In this document: one piece after another, positions 1 through 7,370 of the stretch | How positions within the stretch are numbered: the stretch's first letter is position 1 | Layout of the letters: each line of letters starts with the position of its first letter | Assembly: GCA_040255925.1 (NCBI GenBank) | Contig: JBDZVX010000049.1 | Span: 1-18,997, forward strand | Direction of reading: 5' to 3' | Length of the DNA stretch: 18,997 nucleotides | Source of the DNA: Nitrolancea sp040255925 | GTDB taxonomy: Bacteria; Chloroflexota; Chloroflexia; Thermomicrobiales; Thermomicrobiaceae | Made by a program: the position numbers and the translations under genes | Notes under the pieces: model-generated | Databases searched by the model: none | The model's input: the letters and a program-made list of their open reading frames with translations, nothing else | What the model was told of the DNA's origin: nothing

Positions 1-56
1 TTCGCGAAGGGGGCCGAACGGTCGGCGCGGGCGTCGTCTCCAAGATCCTGCAGTAA
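1..56 (+). CDS. tuf: Elongation factor Tu, 3' end (partial)
   Basis: The first 56 bases encode the C-terminal 17 residues REGGRTVGAGVVSKILQ followed by TAA at 54-56. This is the characteristic end of domain III of bacterial EF-Tu, the GTPase that delivers aminoacyl-tRNA to the ribosome. The 5' part lies outside the window. The gene sits 19 bases upstream of rpsJ, the usual fusA-tuf-rpsJ arrangement of the str/S10 junction, so rpsJ is probably co-transcribed with it; no promoter fits in the short gap. Confidence 0.93.
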   Translation, partial: REGGRTVGAGVVSKILQ

Positions 57-75
57 CTAGAGGAGAACGGTGACG

Positions 76-396
76 ATGGCTACACGACGCCCAACCCAGA
101 AGATTCGAATCCGGCTGAAGGCCTACGATCACAAGATACTGGACCAGTCGGCGGCGAAGATTGTCAACACGGCGGAGAGCACCGGCGCCAAGGTTTCCGG
201 TCCGGTGCCGCTGCCGACGCGGATTGAAAAGTTCAGCGTGATCCGGTCGCCATTTATTGACAAGGACTCGCAGGAGCAGTTCGAGATTCGGACCCATAAG
301 CGCCTGATCGATGTCCTGGAACCGAGCCACGCGACGATTCGCGCCTTGATGCGCTTGAATCTGCCGGCCGGGGTCGATATCGAAATAAAGCTATAA
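76..396 (+). CDS. rpsJ: Small ribosomal subunit protein S10
   Basis: S10 is a 30S head protein that binds 16S rRNA and, as NusE, joins antitermination complexes. The 106-residue product begins MATRRPTQKIRIRLKAYDH, and the conserved RIRLKAYDH strand and the VRSPFIDKDSQEQFEIRTHKR-type tRNA-loop region are present. Length matches the family (about 102-105). An in-frame GTG at 70 is possible, but AGGAG at 61-65 lies only 4 bases before it and 10 before ATG 76, so ATG 76 is preferred. It heads the S10 block directly after tuf. Confidence 0.95.
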   Translation: MATRRPTQKIRIRLKAYDHKILDQSAAKIVNTAESTGAKVSGPVPLPTRIEKFSVIRSPFIDKDSQEQFEIRTHKRLIDVLEPSHATIRALMRLNLPAGVDIEIKL

Positions 397-417
397 CACG
401 ATCGAGCAGATCATGCT

Positions 418-453
418 CTGCACGCGGTAGCGGGTATCCTGATCTTCTACCGC
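418..453 (+). other. Hairpin in the rpsJ-rplC gap
   Basis: The 78-base gap between rpsJ and rplC contains the perfect 7-base inverted repeat GCGGTAG (424-430) and CTACCGC (447-453) around a 16-base loop. Just upstream, GAGCA/TGCTC and GCAGA/TCTGC offer two mutually exclusive short stems around 405-421. The rplC Shine-Dalgarno AGGAG (463-467) starts 10 bases after the main stem. There is no T-run, so it is not a classical terminator. A role in mRNA processing or translational control of rplC is only inferred. Confidence 0.4.
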
Positions 454-474
454 ATCCTGGGCAGGAGAGAGCCA

Positions 475-1122
475 ATGATTGAGGGACTCCTCGGAAAGAA
501 GCTGGGCATGACCCAGATCTTCGATGAAACGGGCCGTGCTGTGCCGGTGACCGTTCTCGAAGTTGGGCCATGCACCATCACCCAAGTTAAGACCAACGAA
601 CGGGACGGCTATGAGGCGCTCCAGCTCGGGTTCGGACACAGCAAACGGCTGAACAGCCCCGAACGCGGCCACCGGCGCCCATCCGGCTCCGACGCCCGAT
701 ATCTCCGTGAAGTTCGCGCCACCGCTGTCGAAGAATTCCGCGTCGGTCAGGTACTCGACTGCACCCTCTTTAAGGAGGGAGAACTCGTCGACGTGACCGG
801 CACGAGCAAGGGACGCGGGTTTGCCGGCGTGATGAAGCGGCATGGATTCGGCGGCGGTCCGAAGACCCACGGTCAATCAGACCGGGCGCGGGCGCCAGGA
901 TCGATCGGCGCCAGTGCGACGCCGGGGCGCGTTCTGAAGGGGATGCGCATGGCCGGTCAGATGGGGAATGAACGCGTTACGACACAAAATCTGCGCGTCG
1001 CCAAGGTCGACACCCAGCGGAATCTCGTCCTCGTTCACGGATCGGTTCCGGGCGCCAACGGCGGGCTGGTCATGGTTCGGCATGCGATCAAGCAGCGCGA
1101 GCGCGCCGCGGCTGCGGTGTAG
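475..1122 (+). CDS. rplC: Large ribosomal subunit protein L3
   Basis: L3 is an early-assembly 50S protein whose central loop reaches the peptidyl transferase centre. The 215-residue protein starts MIEGLLGKKLGMTQIF, typical of L3, and carries the family segments KGRGFAGVMKRHGFGGG and GMRMAGQMGNERVTTQNL. Length is normal (about 205-215). ATG 475 is preceded by AGGAG at 463-467 with a 7-base gap. It is followed 15 bases later by rplD. Confidence 0.97.
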   Translation: MIEGLLGKKLGMTQIFDETGRAVPVTVLEVGPCTITQVKTNERDGYEALQLGFGHSKRLNSPERGHRRPSGSDARYLREVRATAVEEFRVGQVLDCTLFKEGELVDVTGTSKGRGFAGVMKRHGFGGGPKTHGQSDRARAPGSIGASATPGRVLKGMRMAGQMGNERVTTQNLRVAKVDTQRNLVLVHGSVPGANGGLVMVRHAIKQRERAAAAV

Positions 1123-1137
1123 GAAGGGGACCGAACC

Positions 1138-1776
1138 ATGCAGGTACCAGTCTTTGATCTCAGCGGGCACGAAATCGATCAGGTCGACCTGGCCAACGAG
1201 GTCTTCGGCATTGAGCCGAATATCCCCGTCATGCACCAGGCGCTTGTACGGCAACAGGCCAACGCCCGGCTCGGCACCCACGACACCCTGACTCGTGGCA
1301 ATGTCCGAGGCGGTGGGCGCAAGCCGTGGCGGCAGAAGGGGACCGGGCGAGCGCGGCAAGGAAGCATTCGTTCCCCACAGTGGCGGGGTGGCGGTGTCGT
1401 CTGGGGGCCGCATCCGCGCCGGTACACCCAGCGCATGCCGAAGAAGATGCGGCAACTGGCGATTCGCTCGGTGCTTTCGGCAAAGAGCCAGGCCGAACAA
1501 GTTGTCGTCGTGGCCGGCATGGCCGGGATTGAACCGCGAACCAGGACGATGCGCGAGACATTGGCCAAGCTGCCGCTCAGCGACGCGCGATCGACCCTGA
1601 TCTTAGCGGGTGAGTCACGGGAAAATATCTATCGCGGCGCGAGCAACCTGGAGAACGTGAAAGTGCTCCCGGCGCAGTACGTGAACATGCACGACGTCTT
1701 GAAGCACGAGCGCCTGCTGGTCACGCGCGAGGCGGTGGATATCATCCACAACCTCTGGGCGCAAGGAGAACGATAA
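1138..1776 (+). CDS. rplD: Large ribosomal subunit protein L4
   Basis: L4 binds 23S rRNA and lines the exit tunnel with L22; in E. coli it also represses its own S10 operon. The 212-residue product has the diagnostic extended loop, GGGRKPWRQKGTGRARQGS followed by RSPQWRGGGVVWGP, at about residues 58-90. AAGGGG at 1124-1129 serves ATG 1138. The stop TAA (1774-1776) shares its last base with the rplW start (TAATG), which implies translational coupling. No E. coli-like S10 leader is seen upstream of rpsJ in this window. Confidence 0.97.
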   Translation: MQVPVFDLSGHEIDQVDLANEVFGIEPNIPVMHQALVRQQANARLGTHDTLTRGNVRGGGRKPWRQKGTGRARQGSIRSPQWRGGGVVWGPHPRRYTQRMPKKMRQLAIRSVLSAKSQAEQVVVVAGMAGIEPRTRTMRETLAKLPLSDARSTLILAGESRENIYRGASNLENVKVLPAQYVNMHDVLKHERLLVTREAVDIIHNLWAQGER

Positions 1777-2078
1777 TGGACTACCAGGACGTACTGAGAA
1801 AGCCCGTGATCACGGAGAAGAACACCCGGCTGATGCAGCTGGGCCAATATACCTTCGAAGTGGCGCGGGAAGCGAACAAGATTCAGATCAAGGACGCGGT
1901 CGAGCGGACCTTTAACGTCGATGTCCTCGCGGTCAACGTGATGAACACCCGTGGCAAAGAACGACGGCGCGGCCGCACAGGCGGGCGCACGGCGGGCATC
2001 GGGCGGACGCCGACCCGGCGGAAGGCGATCGTCACGCTCAAAGAGGGTCAGACCATCGACTTATTCAGCCAGATGTAG
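1776..2078 (+). CDS. rplW: Large ribosomal subunit protein L23
   Basis: L23 sits at the tunnel exit and docks trigger factor, SRP and the translocon. The 100-residue protein begins MDYQDVLRKPVITEKNTRL; the KPVITEK motif is the L23 signature, and the basic loop RGKERRRGRTGGRTAG lies at about 59-74. AAGGAG at 1763-1768, inside rplD, precedes ATG 1776, and the two genes overlap by one base. Length is typical (95-100). Confidence 0.96.
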   Translation: MDYQDVLRKPVITEKNTRLMQLGQYTFEVAREANKIQIKDAVERTFNVDVLAVNVMNTRGKERRRGRTGGRTAGIGRTPTRRKAIVTLKEGQTIDLFSQM

Positions 2079-2112
2079 CGCGCGGCTGAAGCGGACACAG
2101 GAGAGAGAAACG

Positions 2113-2943
2113 ATGGCAGTTCGAAAATACAAGCCAACTTCGCCGGGGCGCCGCAACATGACCGTCTCGACCTTCAGCGAGATCACCAAGAAGGAGCCGG
2201 AGAAGAGCCTGATCGAGCCGCTGAAGAAACACGCCGGGCGGAACAACGCGGGACGGCTGACGACGCGCCACCGGGGCGGCGGGAGTAAGCGGTACTACCG
2301 GAAGATCGACTTCCGGCGAGACAAGTTCGGCATTCCGGCCAAGGTCGCCGCTATTGAGTACGATCCGAACCGGTCGGCGCGGATCGCGCTATTACATTAC
2401 ACCGACGGCGAGAAGCGGTACATCGTGGCACCATTGGGACTGAAAGTGGGCGACATCGTGCAATCGGGCACCGGTTCACCGATCCGGGTCGGAAACGCGA
2501 TGCCCCTGTCCGACATTCCGCCGGGAACGCCGATTCATAACATTGAACTCTACCCAGGCCGCGGTGGACAATTGGTCCGCTCCGCGGGCGTCGCGGCGCA
2601 GTTAATGGCCAAGCATGGTGACTATGCCCACGTCCGGATGCCTTCGGGAGAAATCCGGATGATCCGGTTGGATGCCATGGCAACGCTGGGCCAGGTGGGC
2701 AACGTCGACCATGAGAACGTGCGCATCGGTAAAGCGGGCCGGACGCGTCATCTTGGACGCCGGCCGACGGTGCGAGGCTCTGTCATGAACCCGCGCGATC
2801 ATCCGCATGGTGGTGGTGAAGGCAAAGCGCCGATTGGCGGCCAGCCGAAGACCCCATGGGGTAAGCCGGCGCTGGGGTACCGCACCCGGCGGAATAAAGA
2901 AACGGCAAAGTATATTGTTCGCCGCCGGGGCAAGCGGCGGTAA
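2113..2943 (+). CDS. rplB: Large ribosomal subunit protein L2
   Basis: L2 is a primary 23S rRNA binder needed for subunit association and peptidyl transferase activity. The 276-residue product starts MAVRKYKPTSPGRRNMTV and contains the L2 signature DHPHGGGEG at residues 229-237, which includes the histidine equivalent to E. coli His229, then a TPWGKPALG segment. The reading frame stays open upstream to 1951, within rplW, but ATG 2113 matches the family start and has AGGAGAGA at 2099-2106. Confidence 0.97.
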   Translation: MAVRKYKPTSPGRRNMTVSTFSEITKKEPEKSLIEPLKKHAGRNNAGRLTTRHRGGGSKRYYRKIDFRRDKFGIPAKVAAIEYDPNRSARIALLHYTDGEKRYIVAPLGLKVGDIVQSGTGSPIRVGNAMPLSDIPPGTPIHNIELYPGRGGQLVRSAGVAAQLMAKHGDYAHVRMPSGEIRMIRLDAMATLGQVGNVDHENVRIGKAGRTRHLGRRPTVRGSVMNPRDHPHGGGEGKAPIGGQPKTPWGKPALGYRTRRNKETAKYIVRRRGKRR

Positions 2944-2973
2944 CGGAACCAGCCCGCGACATGGAGGAACACG

Positions 2974-3258
2974 TTGAGTAGATCATCCAAGAAGGGACCC
3001 TACATCGACGCCAACCTGAAGGAGAAGATCGCCACGATGGACGCCTCAGGTGAGCGGCGCGTTATCCGGACCTGGGCGCGGGCATCGACGATCTTCCCCG
3101 CCATGGTTGGGCATACGGTGGCCGTGCATGATGGGCGGCGGCATGTGCCGATCTTCATCACCGAGCATATGGTTGGTCACAAGCTTGGCGAGTTCGCACC
3201 GACACGCACCTACCGCGGCCACGGTAAAGAGGCCGAACGGTCGTCGCGACGACGGTAA
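2974..3258 (+). CDS. rpsS: Small ribosomal subunit protein S19
   Basis: S19 is a 30S head protein near the A-site finger. The 94-residue product reads MSRSSKKGPYIDANLKEKI, the standard S19 start, with the conserved GHTVAVHDGRRHVPIFITE and VGHKLGEFAPTRTYRGHG regions following. The start codon is TTG at 2974, supported by GGAGGA at 2963-2968; the sequence gives no ATG compatible with the family N-terminus. It lies 30 bases after rplB. Confidence 0.96.
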   Translation: MSRSSKKGPYIDANLKEKIATMDASGERRVIRTWARASTIFPAMVGHTVAVHDGRRHVPIFITEHMVGHKLGEFAPTRTYRGHGKEAERSSRRR

Positions 3259-3296
3259 CTGCCGGGGCCAGGCCGGTATCGAGGGAGACATCGAAG

Positions 3297-3635
3297 ATGG
3301 AAGTCACAGCAAAAGCAAAGGGTCTTGGGGTATCGGCCCGGAAGGCACGGCTGGTCGTCGACGCGGTTCGCGGGAAATCCGTGCCTGAGGCGCTGGCAAT
3401 CTTGCGCTTCCTGCCGCAGAAGTCGGCGAAGGACATCGCCAAGGTCGTGAAATCGGCGGCAGCCAATGCCGAGCACAATCACGATCTGGATCCGGATGCC
3501 CTCTTTGTCAAGTACATCTACGCGGACGAAGGCCCGACGCTCAAGCGCTGGCGGGCTCGGGCGCGCGGGCGGGTCAATCAACGCCTCAAGCGGACCGCTC
3601 ACGTCACCGTTATCGTCGAAGAGAAGGGAGCGTAG
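3297..3635 (+). CDS. rplV: Large ribosomal subunit protein L22
   Basis: L22 contacts all 23S rRNA domains and its beta-hairpin lines the exit tunnel, where macrolide-resistance changes occur. The 112-residue protein has the typical VSARKARLVVDAVRGKSVPEA start region and the hairpin segment ADEGPTLKRWRARARGRVN at about residues 75-93. No insertion or deletion is obvious in the hairpin. GGGAG at 3283-3287 precedes ATG 3297. Its stop is one base before the TTG start of rpsC. Confidence 0.96.
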   Translation: MEVTAKAKGLGVSARKARLVVDAVRGKSVPEALAILRFLPQKSAKDIAKVVKSAAANAEHNHDLDPDALFVKYIYADEGPTLKRWRARARGRVNQRLKRTAHVTVIVEEKGA

Positions 3636-3636
3636 C

Positions 3637-4308
3637 TTGGGGCGGAAAGTTCACCCGATTGGATTCCGGGTCGGGTACATCTACGATTGGGAGTCGAAGT
3701 GGTACGCGGAGCGGAACTACACCGAGCAGCTCCATGAGGATCTGTTCATCAGGCGCCTGATCAATGATGAGTTAACCCGCGCGGGAATCTCAAAGATCGA
3801 AATTGAGCGATCGGCGAATCGGATCGAGGTCACAATTCATACCTCGAAACCGGGAATCGTGATCGGCAAGCAGGGTTCGAATGTCGAGCGCCTGCGCCAA
3901 TTGCTGGAGCAGAAGGTCGGCAAGAAGATCCATCTCAAGATCGAAGAGATCAAGGTGGCCGAACTCGACGCCCGGCTGATCGCGGAAAGCATCGCGGAGC
4001 AGATCTCACGGCGTGTCGCCTACCGGCGTGCCATCAAGCACGCGGCCGCCCAGGCCATGCGCCGGGGTGCCAAAGGGGTCAAGATCCGGCTCGGCGGCCG
4101 GCTTGGCGGCGCGGAGATGTCACGATCGGTCACTGAGATGGTCGGCCGCGTGCCGCTGCACACCCTGCGGGCGGATATCGATTTCGCGATCGTCCACGCC
4201 CATACCACCTTCGGCCGGATCGGCGTGAAGGTCTGGGTGTACCGGGGGGATATCCTCCCGGAGGTGCGCAAACCAGCCGGCATCGAAGCGGTGGTAGCCG
4301 GCGAGTAG
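3637..4308 (+). CDS. rpsC: Small ribosomal subunit protein S3
   Basis: S3 lies at the mRNA entry channel and contributes to ribosomal helicase activity. The 223-residue product begins MGRKVHPIGFRVGYIYDWES. A type II KH domain with GXXG loop GKQG at residues 77-80 is followed by the C-terminal S3 domain (GRLGGAEMSRSVTEMVGRVP). The frame is open further upstream inside rplV, but the TTG at 3637, after AAGGGAG (3624-3630) and one base past the rplV stop, yields the family N-terminus. Confidence 0.96.
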   Translation: MGRKVHPIGFRVGYIYDWESKWYAERNYTEQLHEDLFIRRLINDELTRAGISKIEIERSANRIEVTIHTSKPGIVIGKQGSNVERLRQLLEQKVGKKIHLKIEEIKVAELDARLIAESIAEQISRRVAYRRAIKHAAAQAMRRGAKGVKIRLGGRLGGAEMSRSVTEMVGRVPLHTLRADIDFAIVHAHTTFGRIGVKVWVYRGDILPEVRKPAGIEAVVAGE

Positions 4309-4344
4309 GCTTCCCGGTAACAGGGGGAGATTGGAAGAGCAACC

Positions 4345-4827
4345 ATGTTGATGCCCAAGCGGGTTAAGCACCGCAAAGTCATGCGCGGACGGATGAAAGG
4401 GAACGCGCCTCGCGGCACGACGGTGACGTTTGGCGAGTTCGGAATTCAGGCGCTGAGCCCGGCCTGGGTCACCAGCCGGCAGATTGAAGCAGCGCGGCGC
4501 GCCATTACCCACACCATCCGCCGTGGTGGTAAGGTATGGATTCGCATCTTTCCGGATAAGCCGGTGACGCAGAAGCCAGCGGAAACCCGGATGGGGAGCG
4601 GCAAGGGCAATCCGGAGTACTGGGTTGCCGTCGTCAAGCCGGGACGCATCCTCTTTGAGCTGGGTGGCGTCCGAGAGGAACTGGCGGAGGAGGCGCTGAC
4701 TCGCGCCATCCACAAACTGCCGCTCAAGGCCCGGATCGTCAAGCGCGAAGGCGGAGTCGAGGCCAGTGCCGTCACGGAAGCGCCCGCGGGAACCCCAGAG
4801 GCATCCGGGGAGAGTGAGGACGCATGA
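4345..4827 (+). CDS. rplP: Large ribosomal subunit protein L16, with acidic C-terminal tail
   Basis: L16 helps position the A-site and P-site tRNAs on the 50S subunit. The core begins MLMPKRVKHRKVMRGRMKGN and includes PAETRMGSGKGNPEYWVAV (residues 78-96), whose Arg82 corresponds to E. coli Arg81. The family is usually 137-144 residues; here a 23-residue low-complexity tail (138-160) rich in E, A, S, G, P and T is added. The tail ends in an ATGA overlap with rpmC, and GGAAGAG at 4333-4339 precedes ATG 4345. Confidence 0.95.
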   Translation: MLMPKRVKHRKVMRGRMKGNAPRGTTVTFGEFGIQALSPAWVTSRQIEAARRAITHTIRRGGKVWIRIFPDKPVTQKPAETRMGSGKGNPEYWVAVVKPGRILFELGGVREELAEEALTRAIHKLPLKARIVKREGGVEASAVTEAPAGTPEASGESEDA

Positions 4828-5042
4828 AGGCCGCGGAAATCCGGGAAATGAGCGACGAAGAGCTCGTGGAAAAGATTGGTGAACTGAGGAGCGAATGGCG
4901 AGACCTTCGCTTCGACGAGGCGATCGGGAAGCAGATCAATCCGATGCGAATCCGCCAAATCAAACGCGATATCGCACGGATCAAGACAATCCAGACTGAG
5001 CGAGAGATCATCGCCAGTATGGGAGAGATGCTCGCCGGCTAA
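4824..5042 (+). CDS. rpmC: Large ribosomal subunit protein L29
   Basis: L29 is a small helical protein beside L23 at the tunnel exit. The 72-residue product has the two-helix pattern, starting MKAAEIREMSDEELVEKIGEL, with the conserved NPMRIRQIKRDIARIKT helix at residues 39-55. It overlaps the rplP stop by four bases (ATGA), so the two are likely translationally coupled. Length is normal for the family (60-75). Confidence 0.95.
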   Translation: MKAAEIREMSDEELVEKIGELRSEWRDLRFDEAIGKQINPMRIRQIKRDIARIKTIQTEREIIASMGEMLAG

Positions 5043-5089
5043 TGCGGTCACGACCGGCCGGCGACGCGGGAGGATAGACAGCGGAAATT

Positions 5090-5368
5090 ATGGAAGCACG
5101 CGCGGAGCAAGCGCCGAAGCGGCGATTGACCAAAGTCGGCCGGGTGACCTCAGACAAGATGGACAAGACGGTCGTGGTATCGGTCGACTATCTTCGCCGC
5201 CATCCGATCTACCGTAAGACGGTTCGGCGAACCAGTAAATTCAAAGCGCATGATGAACAAAATCAGTGCCGAACCGGTGACCTCGTGATGATCGAGGAGA
5301 CGCGTCCGTTGAGTAAGACCAAGCGCTGGATCGTTCGTGAAATCCTCGAACGGGCGACTGCGGTATAA
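5090..5368 (+). CDS. rpsQ: Small ribosomal subunit protein S17
   Basis: S17 is an OB-fold 16S rRNA binding protein of early 30S assembly. The 92-residue protein contains the family strands KVGRVTSDKMDKTVVVSVD and HPIYRKTVRRTSKFKAHDE, and ends RWIVREILERATAV. ATG 5090 is 15 bases after GGGAGGA (5068-5074), a long spacing, but no better start agrees with the family. Its stop lies within GTATAAT, which by chance or design makes a -10-like hexamer ahead of rplN. Confidence 0.95.
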   Translation: MEARAEQAPKRRLTKVGRVTSDKMDKTVVVSVDYLRRHPIYRKTVRRTSKFKAHDEQNQCRTGDLVMIEETRPLSKTKRWIVREILERATAV

Positions 5369-5401
5369 TCGCCGGTTTGGAGGAATGGAGGAACCAAAGC
5401 C

Positions 5402-5767
5402 GTGATCCAGCCACAGACACGATTACGAGTAGCCGATAATACGGGGGCGCGGGAGATTATGTGCATCCGCGTCCTGGGTAGCGCCGCTAAATACGCCGGT
5501 GTAGGCGATATCATTATCGCTTCGGTGAAGTCGGCCCAGCCGCATGCCGGGGTAAAGAAGGGCGACGTCGTTCGCGCGGTCGTCGTGCGCACAGCGCAGG
5601 AATACAACCGCCCGGATGGTTCCCACATTAAGTTTGATGATAACGCGGCGGTCTTGATCAACCCGCAGGGCAACCCGCGCGGTACGCGCATCTTCGGTCC
5701 GGTTGCCCGCGAGCTGCGTGACCGCAAATTCATGCGAATCGTCTCCCTCGCACCGGAAGTGGTGTAG
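5402..5767 (+). CDS. rplN: Large ribosomal subunit protein L14
   Basis: L14 forms intersubunit bridge B8 and is the usual docking site for ribosome silencing factors. The 121-residue product reads MIQPQTRLRVADNTGAREIM, and keeps the typical NPQGNPRGTRIFGPVAREL motif near residues 92-110. The start is GTG 5402 with GGAGG at 5387-5391, 10 bases away; a second GGAGG lies at 5379-5383. It is the first gene of the classical spc block. Confidence 0.97.
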   Translation: MIQPQTRLRVADNTGAREIMCIRVLGSAAKYAGVGDIIIASVKSAQPHAGVKKGDVVRAVVVRTAQEYNRPDGSHIKFDDNAAVLINPQGNPRGTRIFGPVARELRDRKFMRIVSLAPEVV

Positions 5768-5793
5768 GGAAACCAGAGAGCAAGGTTGAAGAC

Positions 5794-6123
5794 GTGGCAG
5801 AGAAGATCGTAACCGGAGACGAAGTCCTGGTCATCGCCGGCAAGGACAAGGGCGCGCGCGGGCGCGTCCGGCAAAACATGCCCCGCGTCGATCGGGTGAT
5901 CGTCGAAGGAGTCAACCGAGCCAAGAAGCACCAGAAGGCGATATCCGGGGTCCGGCAGGCCGGGATCATCGAAATGGAAGTACCATTCCATGTCTCCAAG
6001 GTGATGCTGGTCTGCCCGTCCTGCAACAAGCCGACGCGGGTTGGCTTCCGGTTTGAATCGTCGGGTGACAAGGTTCGATACTGCAAGAAGTGTGAGAGCG
6101 TGATCCAGCGGCCGCGAGGTTAA
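5794..6123 (+). CDS. rplX: Large ribosomal subunit protein L24 with Cys4 motif
   Basis: L24 initiates 50S assembly and lies near the tunnel exit. A KOW motif is visible at about residues 6-33 (GDEVLVIAGKDKGARGRVRQ). Residues Cys74, Cys77, Cys97 and Cys100 form a C-X2-C, C-X2-C ribbon that probably binds zinc; many bacterial L24 proteins carry it and others have lost it. The start is GTG 5794 with only a weak AAGG-type ribosome binding site upstream. Length (109) is normal. Confidence 0.95.
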   Translation: MAEKIVTGDEVLVIAGKDKGARGRVRQNMPRVDRVIVEGVNRAKKHQKAISGVRQAGIIEMEVPFHVSKVMLVCPSCNKPTRVGFRFESSGDKVRYCKKCESVIQRPRG

Positions 6124-6154
6124 GCCGGGCCGGAGGGAATGAGGAAAAAGCAAC

Positions 6155-6703
6155 GTGGTTGCACGGATACGACAACGTTACCAGGAAGAGGTCGTTCCTA
6201 AGCTGATTGAGGAATTCGGCTACCGGAACGTACATGAAGTTCCGAAGCTCGACAAGATTGTCCTCAATATTGGGCTCGGCGAGGCGATCAGCAATGGCCG
6301 GGCTCTGGACGCGGCGATCAACGACCTGACCTTGATCAGCGGACAGAAGCCGGTCGTCACTCGCGCGAAGAAGTCGATCGCCGCGTTCCGGCTTCGCGCC
6401 GGGATGCCGATCGGTGTCATGGTGACACTCCGCGGAGACCGGATGTACGAATTCATCGACCGGCTGATCGGAACGGCGTTGCCGCGTATCCGCGACTTCC
6501 GCGGGGTCCCATTGAAATCATTCGACGGACGCGGCAATTACACGCTCGGGCTTAAGGAGCAGTTGGTCTTCCCGGAGATCGATTACGATAAGATCGACCG
6601 GATCCGCGGCCTCGAAGTCTCGATCGCGACCACGGCGAAGACCGATGAAGAGGGACGCCGGCTGCTAGCGCTCATGGGCATGCCTTTCCAGGCAGCATCC
6701 TGA
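6155..6703 (+). CDS. rplE: Large ribosomal subunit protein L5
   Basis: L5 binds 5S rRNA and touches the P-site tRNA. The 182-residue protein has the family segments VPKLDKIVLNIGLGEA, GQKPVVTRAKKSIAAFRLR and the central GMPIGVMVTLRGDRMYEFIDRL, with NYTLGLKEQLVFPEIDYD further on. GTG 6155 is used, with GAGG at 6141-6144. It is followed 17 bases later by the zinc-type S14 gene, as in most bacteria with the Gram-positive-like spc order. Confidence 0.97.
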   Translation: MVARIRQRYQEEVVPKLIEEFGYRNVHEVPKLDKIVLNIGLGEAISNGRALDAAINDLTLISGQKPVVTRAKKSIAAFRLRAGMPIGVMVTLRGDRMYEFIDRLIGTALPRIRDFRGVPLKSFDGRGNYTLGLKEQLVFPEIDYDKIDRIRGLEVSIATTAKTDEEGRRLLALMGMPFQAAS

Positions 6704-6720
6704 GCGACGGAGGAAGATCG

Positions 6721-6906
6721 ATGGCGAAGAAATCGAAGATTGTGAAATCGCGGCAGCCGGCGAAGTTTGCGGTTCGCGCCCACAACCGGTGCAAGCTGTG
6801 TGGCCGCCCGCGAGCCTACATCCGGAAGTTCGGCGTCTGCCGGATCTGCTTCCGCGAACTGGCGGGAAGCGGCAAGCTTCCGGGAGTGACCAAATCGAGT
6901 TGGTAG
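6721..6906 (+). CDS. rpsZ: Small ribosomal subunit protein S14, zinc-binding type Z
   Basis: S14 is a late-assembly 30S head protein. This is the short zinc form: 61 residues with Cys24, Cys27, Cys40 and Cys43 (CKLC and CRIC), ending KLPGVTKSSW, which is diagnostic of type Z. The longer zinc-free paralogue found in some genomes under zinc limitation is not in this window. GGAGG at 6709-6713 precedes ATG 6721. The name rpsN type Z is equally used. Confidence 0.96.
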   Translation: MAKKSKIVKSRQPAKFAVRAHNRCKLCGRPRAYIRKFGVCRICFRELAGSGKLPGVTKSSW

Positions 6907-6943
6907 CGGCCGTTGGGCGAAGAGTGGGGTTAGTAAGAAGATC

Positions 6944-7342
6944 ATGACGATCAACGACCCAATCGCGGATATGCTGACCAGGATCCGGAATGCCGGGATG
7001 GCGCGGCGTGCTGAAACGTCGATGCCGTCAGCGAAGATTCTGGTCGCGATCGCGGAGATCCTGAAGCGGGAAGGCTACATCCTTGGCTATCGTGTCGAGG
7101 AGCGGCAGCCCTTTTCGATTCTGACGATTGAATTGAAATATGGTCCGGACCGGCGGCACGCGATCCGGACGATCAAGCGGATATCGAAGCCGGGCCTGCG
7201 GGTTTACTCATCCAAGGAGCGGCTGCCGCGGGTGCAGAGCGGTCTTGGGATCGCCGTCGTCAGCACGCCGCAAGGTGTCCTTTCGGACCGGGAGGCACGC
7301 CGGCGTGGCGTCGGTGGTGAGGTACTCTGCACGGTTTGGTAG
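6944..7342 (+). CDS. rpsH: Small ribosomal subunit protein S8
   Basis: S8 binds helix 21 of 16S rRNA; in E. coli it also represses spc operon translation at the rplE region. The 132-residue product begins MTINDPIADMLTRIRNAGMA and ends with the S8 signature VSTPQGVLSDREARRRGVGG followed by EVLCTVW. The ribosome binding site ahead of ATG 6944 is weak (AAGAAG). I did not identify an S8-like target hairpin near rplE in this window. Confidence 0.96.
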   Translation: MTINDPIADMLTRIRNAGMARRAETSMPSAKILVAIAEILKREGYILGYRVEERQPFSILTIELKYGPDRRHAIRTIKRISKPGLRVYSSKERLPRVQSGLGIAVVSTPQGVLSDREARRRGVGGEVLCTVW

Positions 7343-7370
7343 CACCGCTGGCCGGGCGATGGAGGAAGTA

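Noticed and set aside
391..1500. Antisense open frames opposite rplC and rplD
   Set aside because: Shadow frames of conserved genes with no ribosome binding site or recognisable motif.
5364..5369. TATAAT overlapping the rpsQ stop codon, ahead of rplN
   Set aside because: A perfect -10 hexamer, but no -35 at 16-19 bases and no TGn extension. The triplets GTA TAA T create it easily, so it is not called a promoter, though it echoes the map-infA junction.
5263..6153. Long antisense open frame (296 codons) opposite rpsQ, rplN and rplX
   Set aside because: It lies opposite three unmistakable ribosomal genes and its product shows no domain pattern. Long antisense frames are expected in GC-rich coding DNA.
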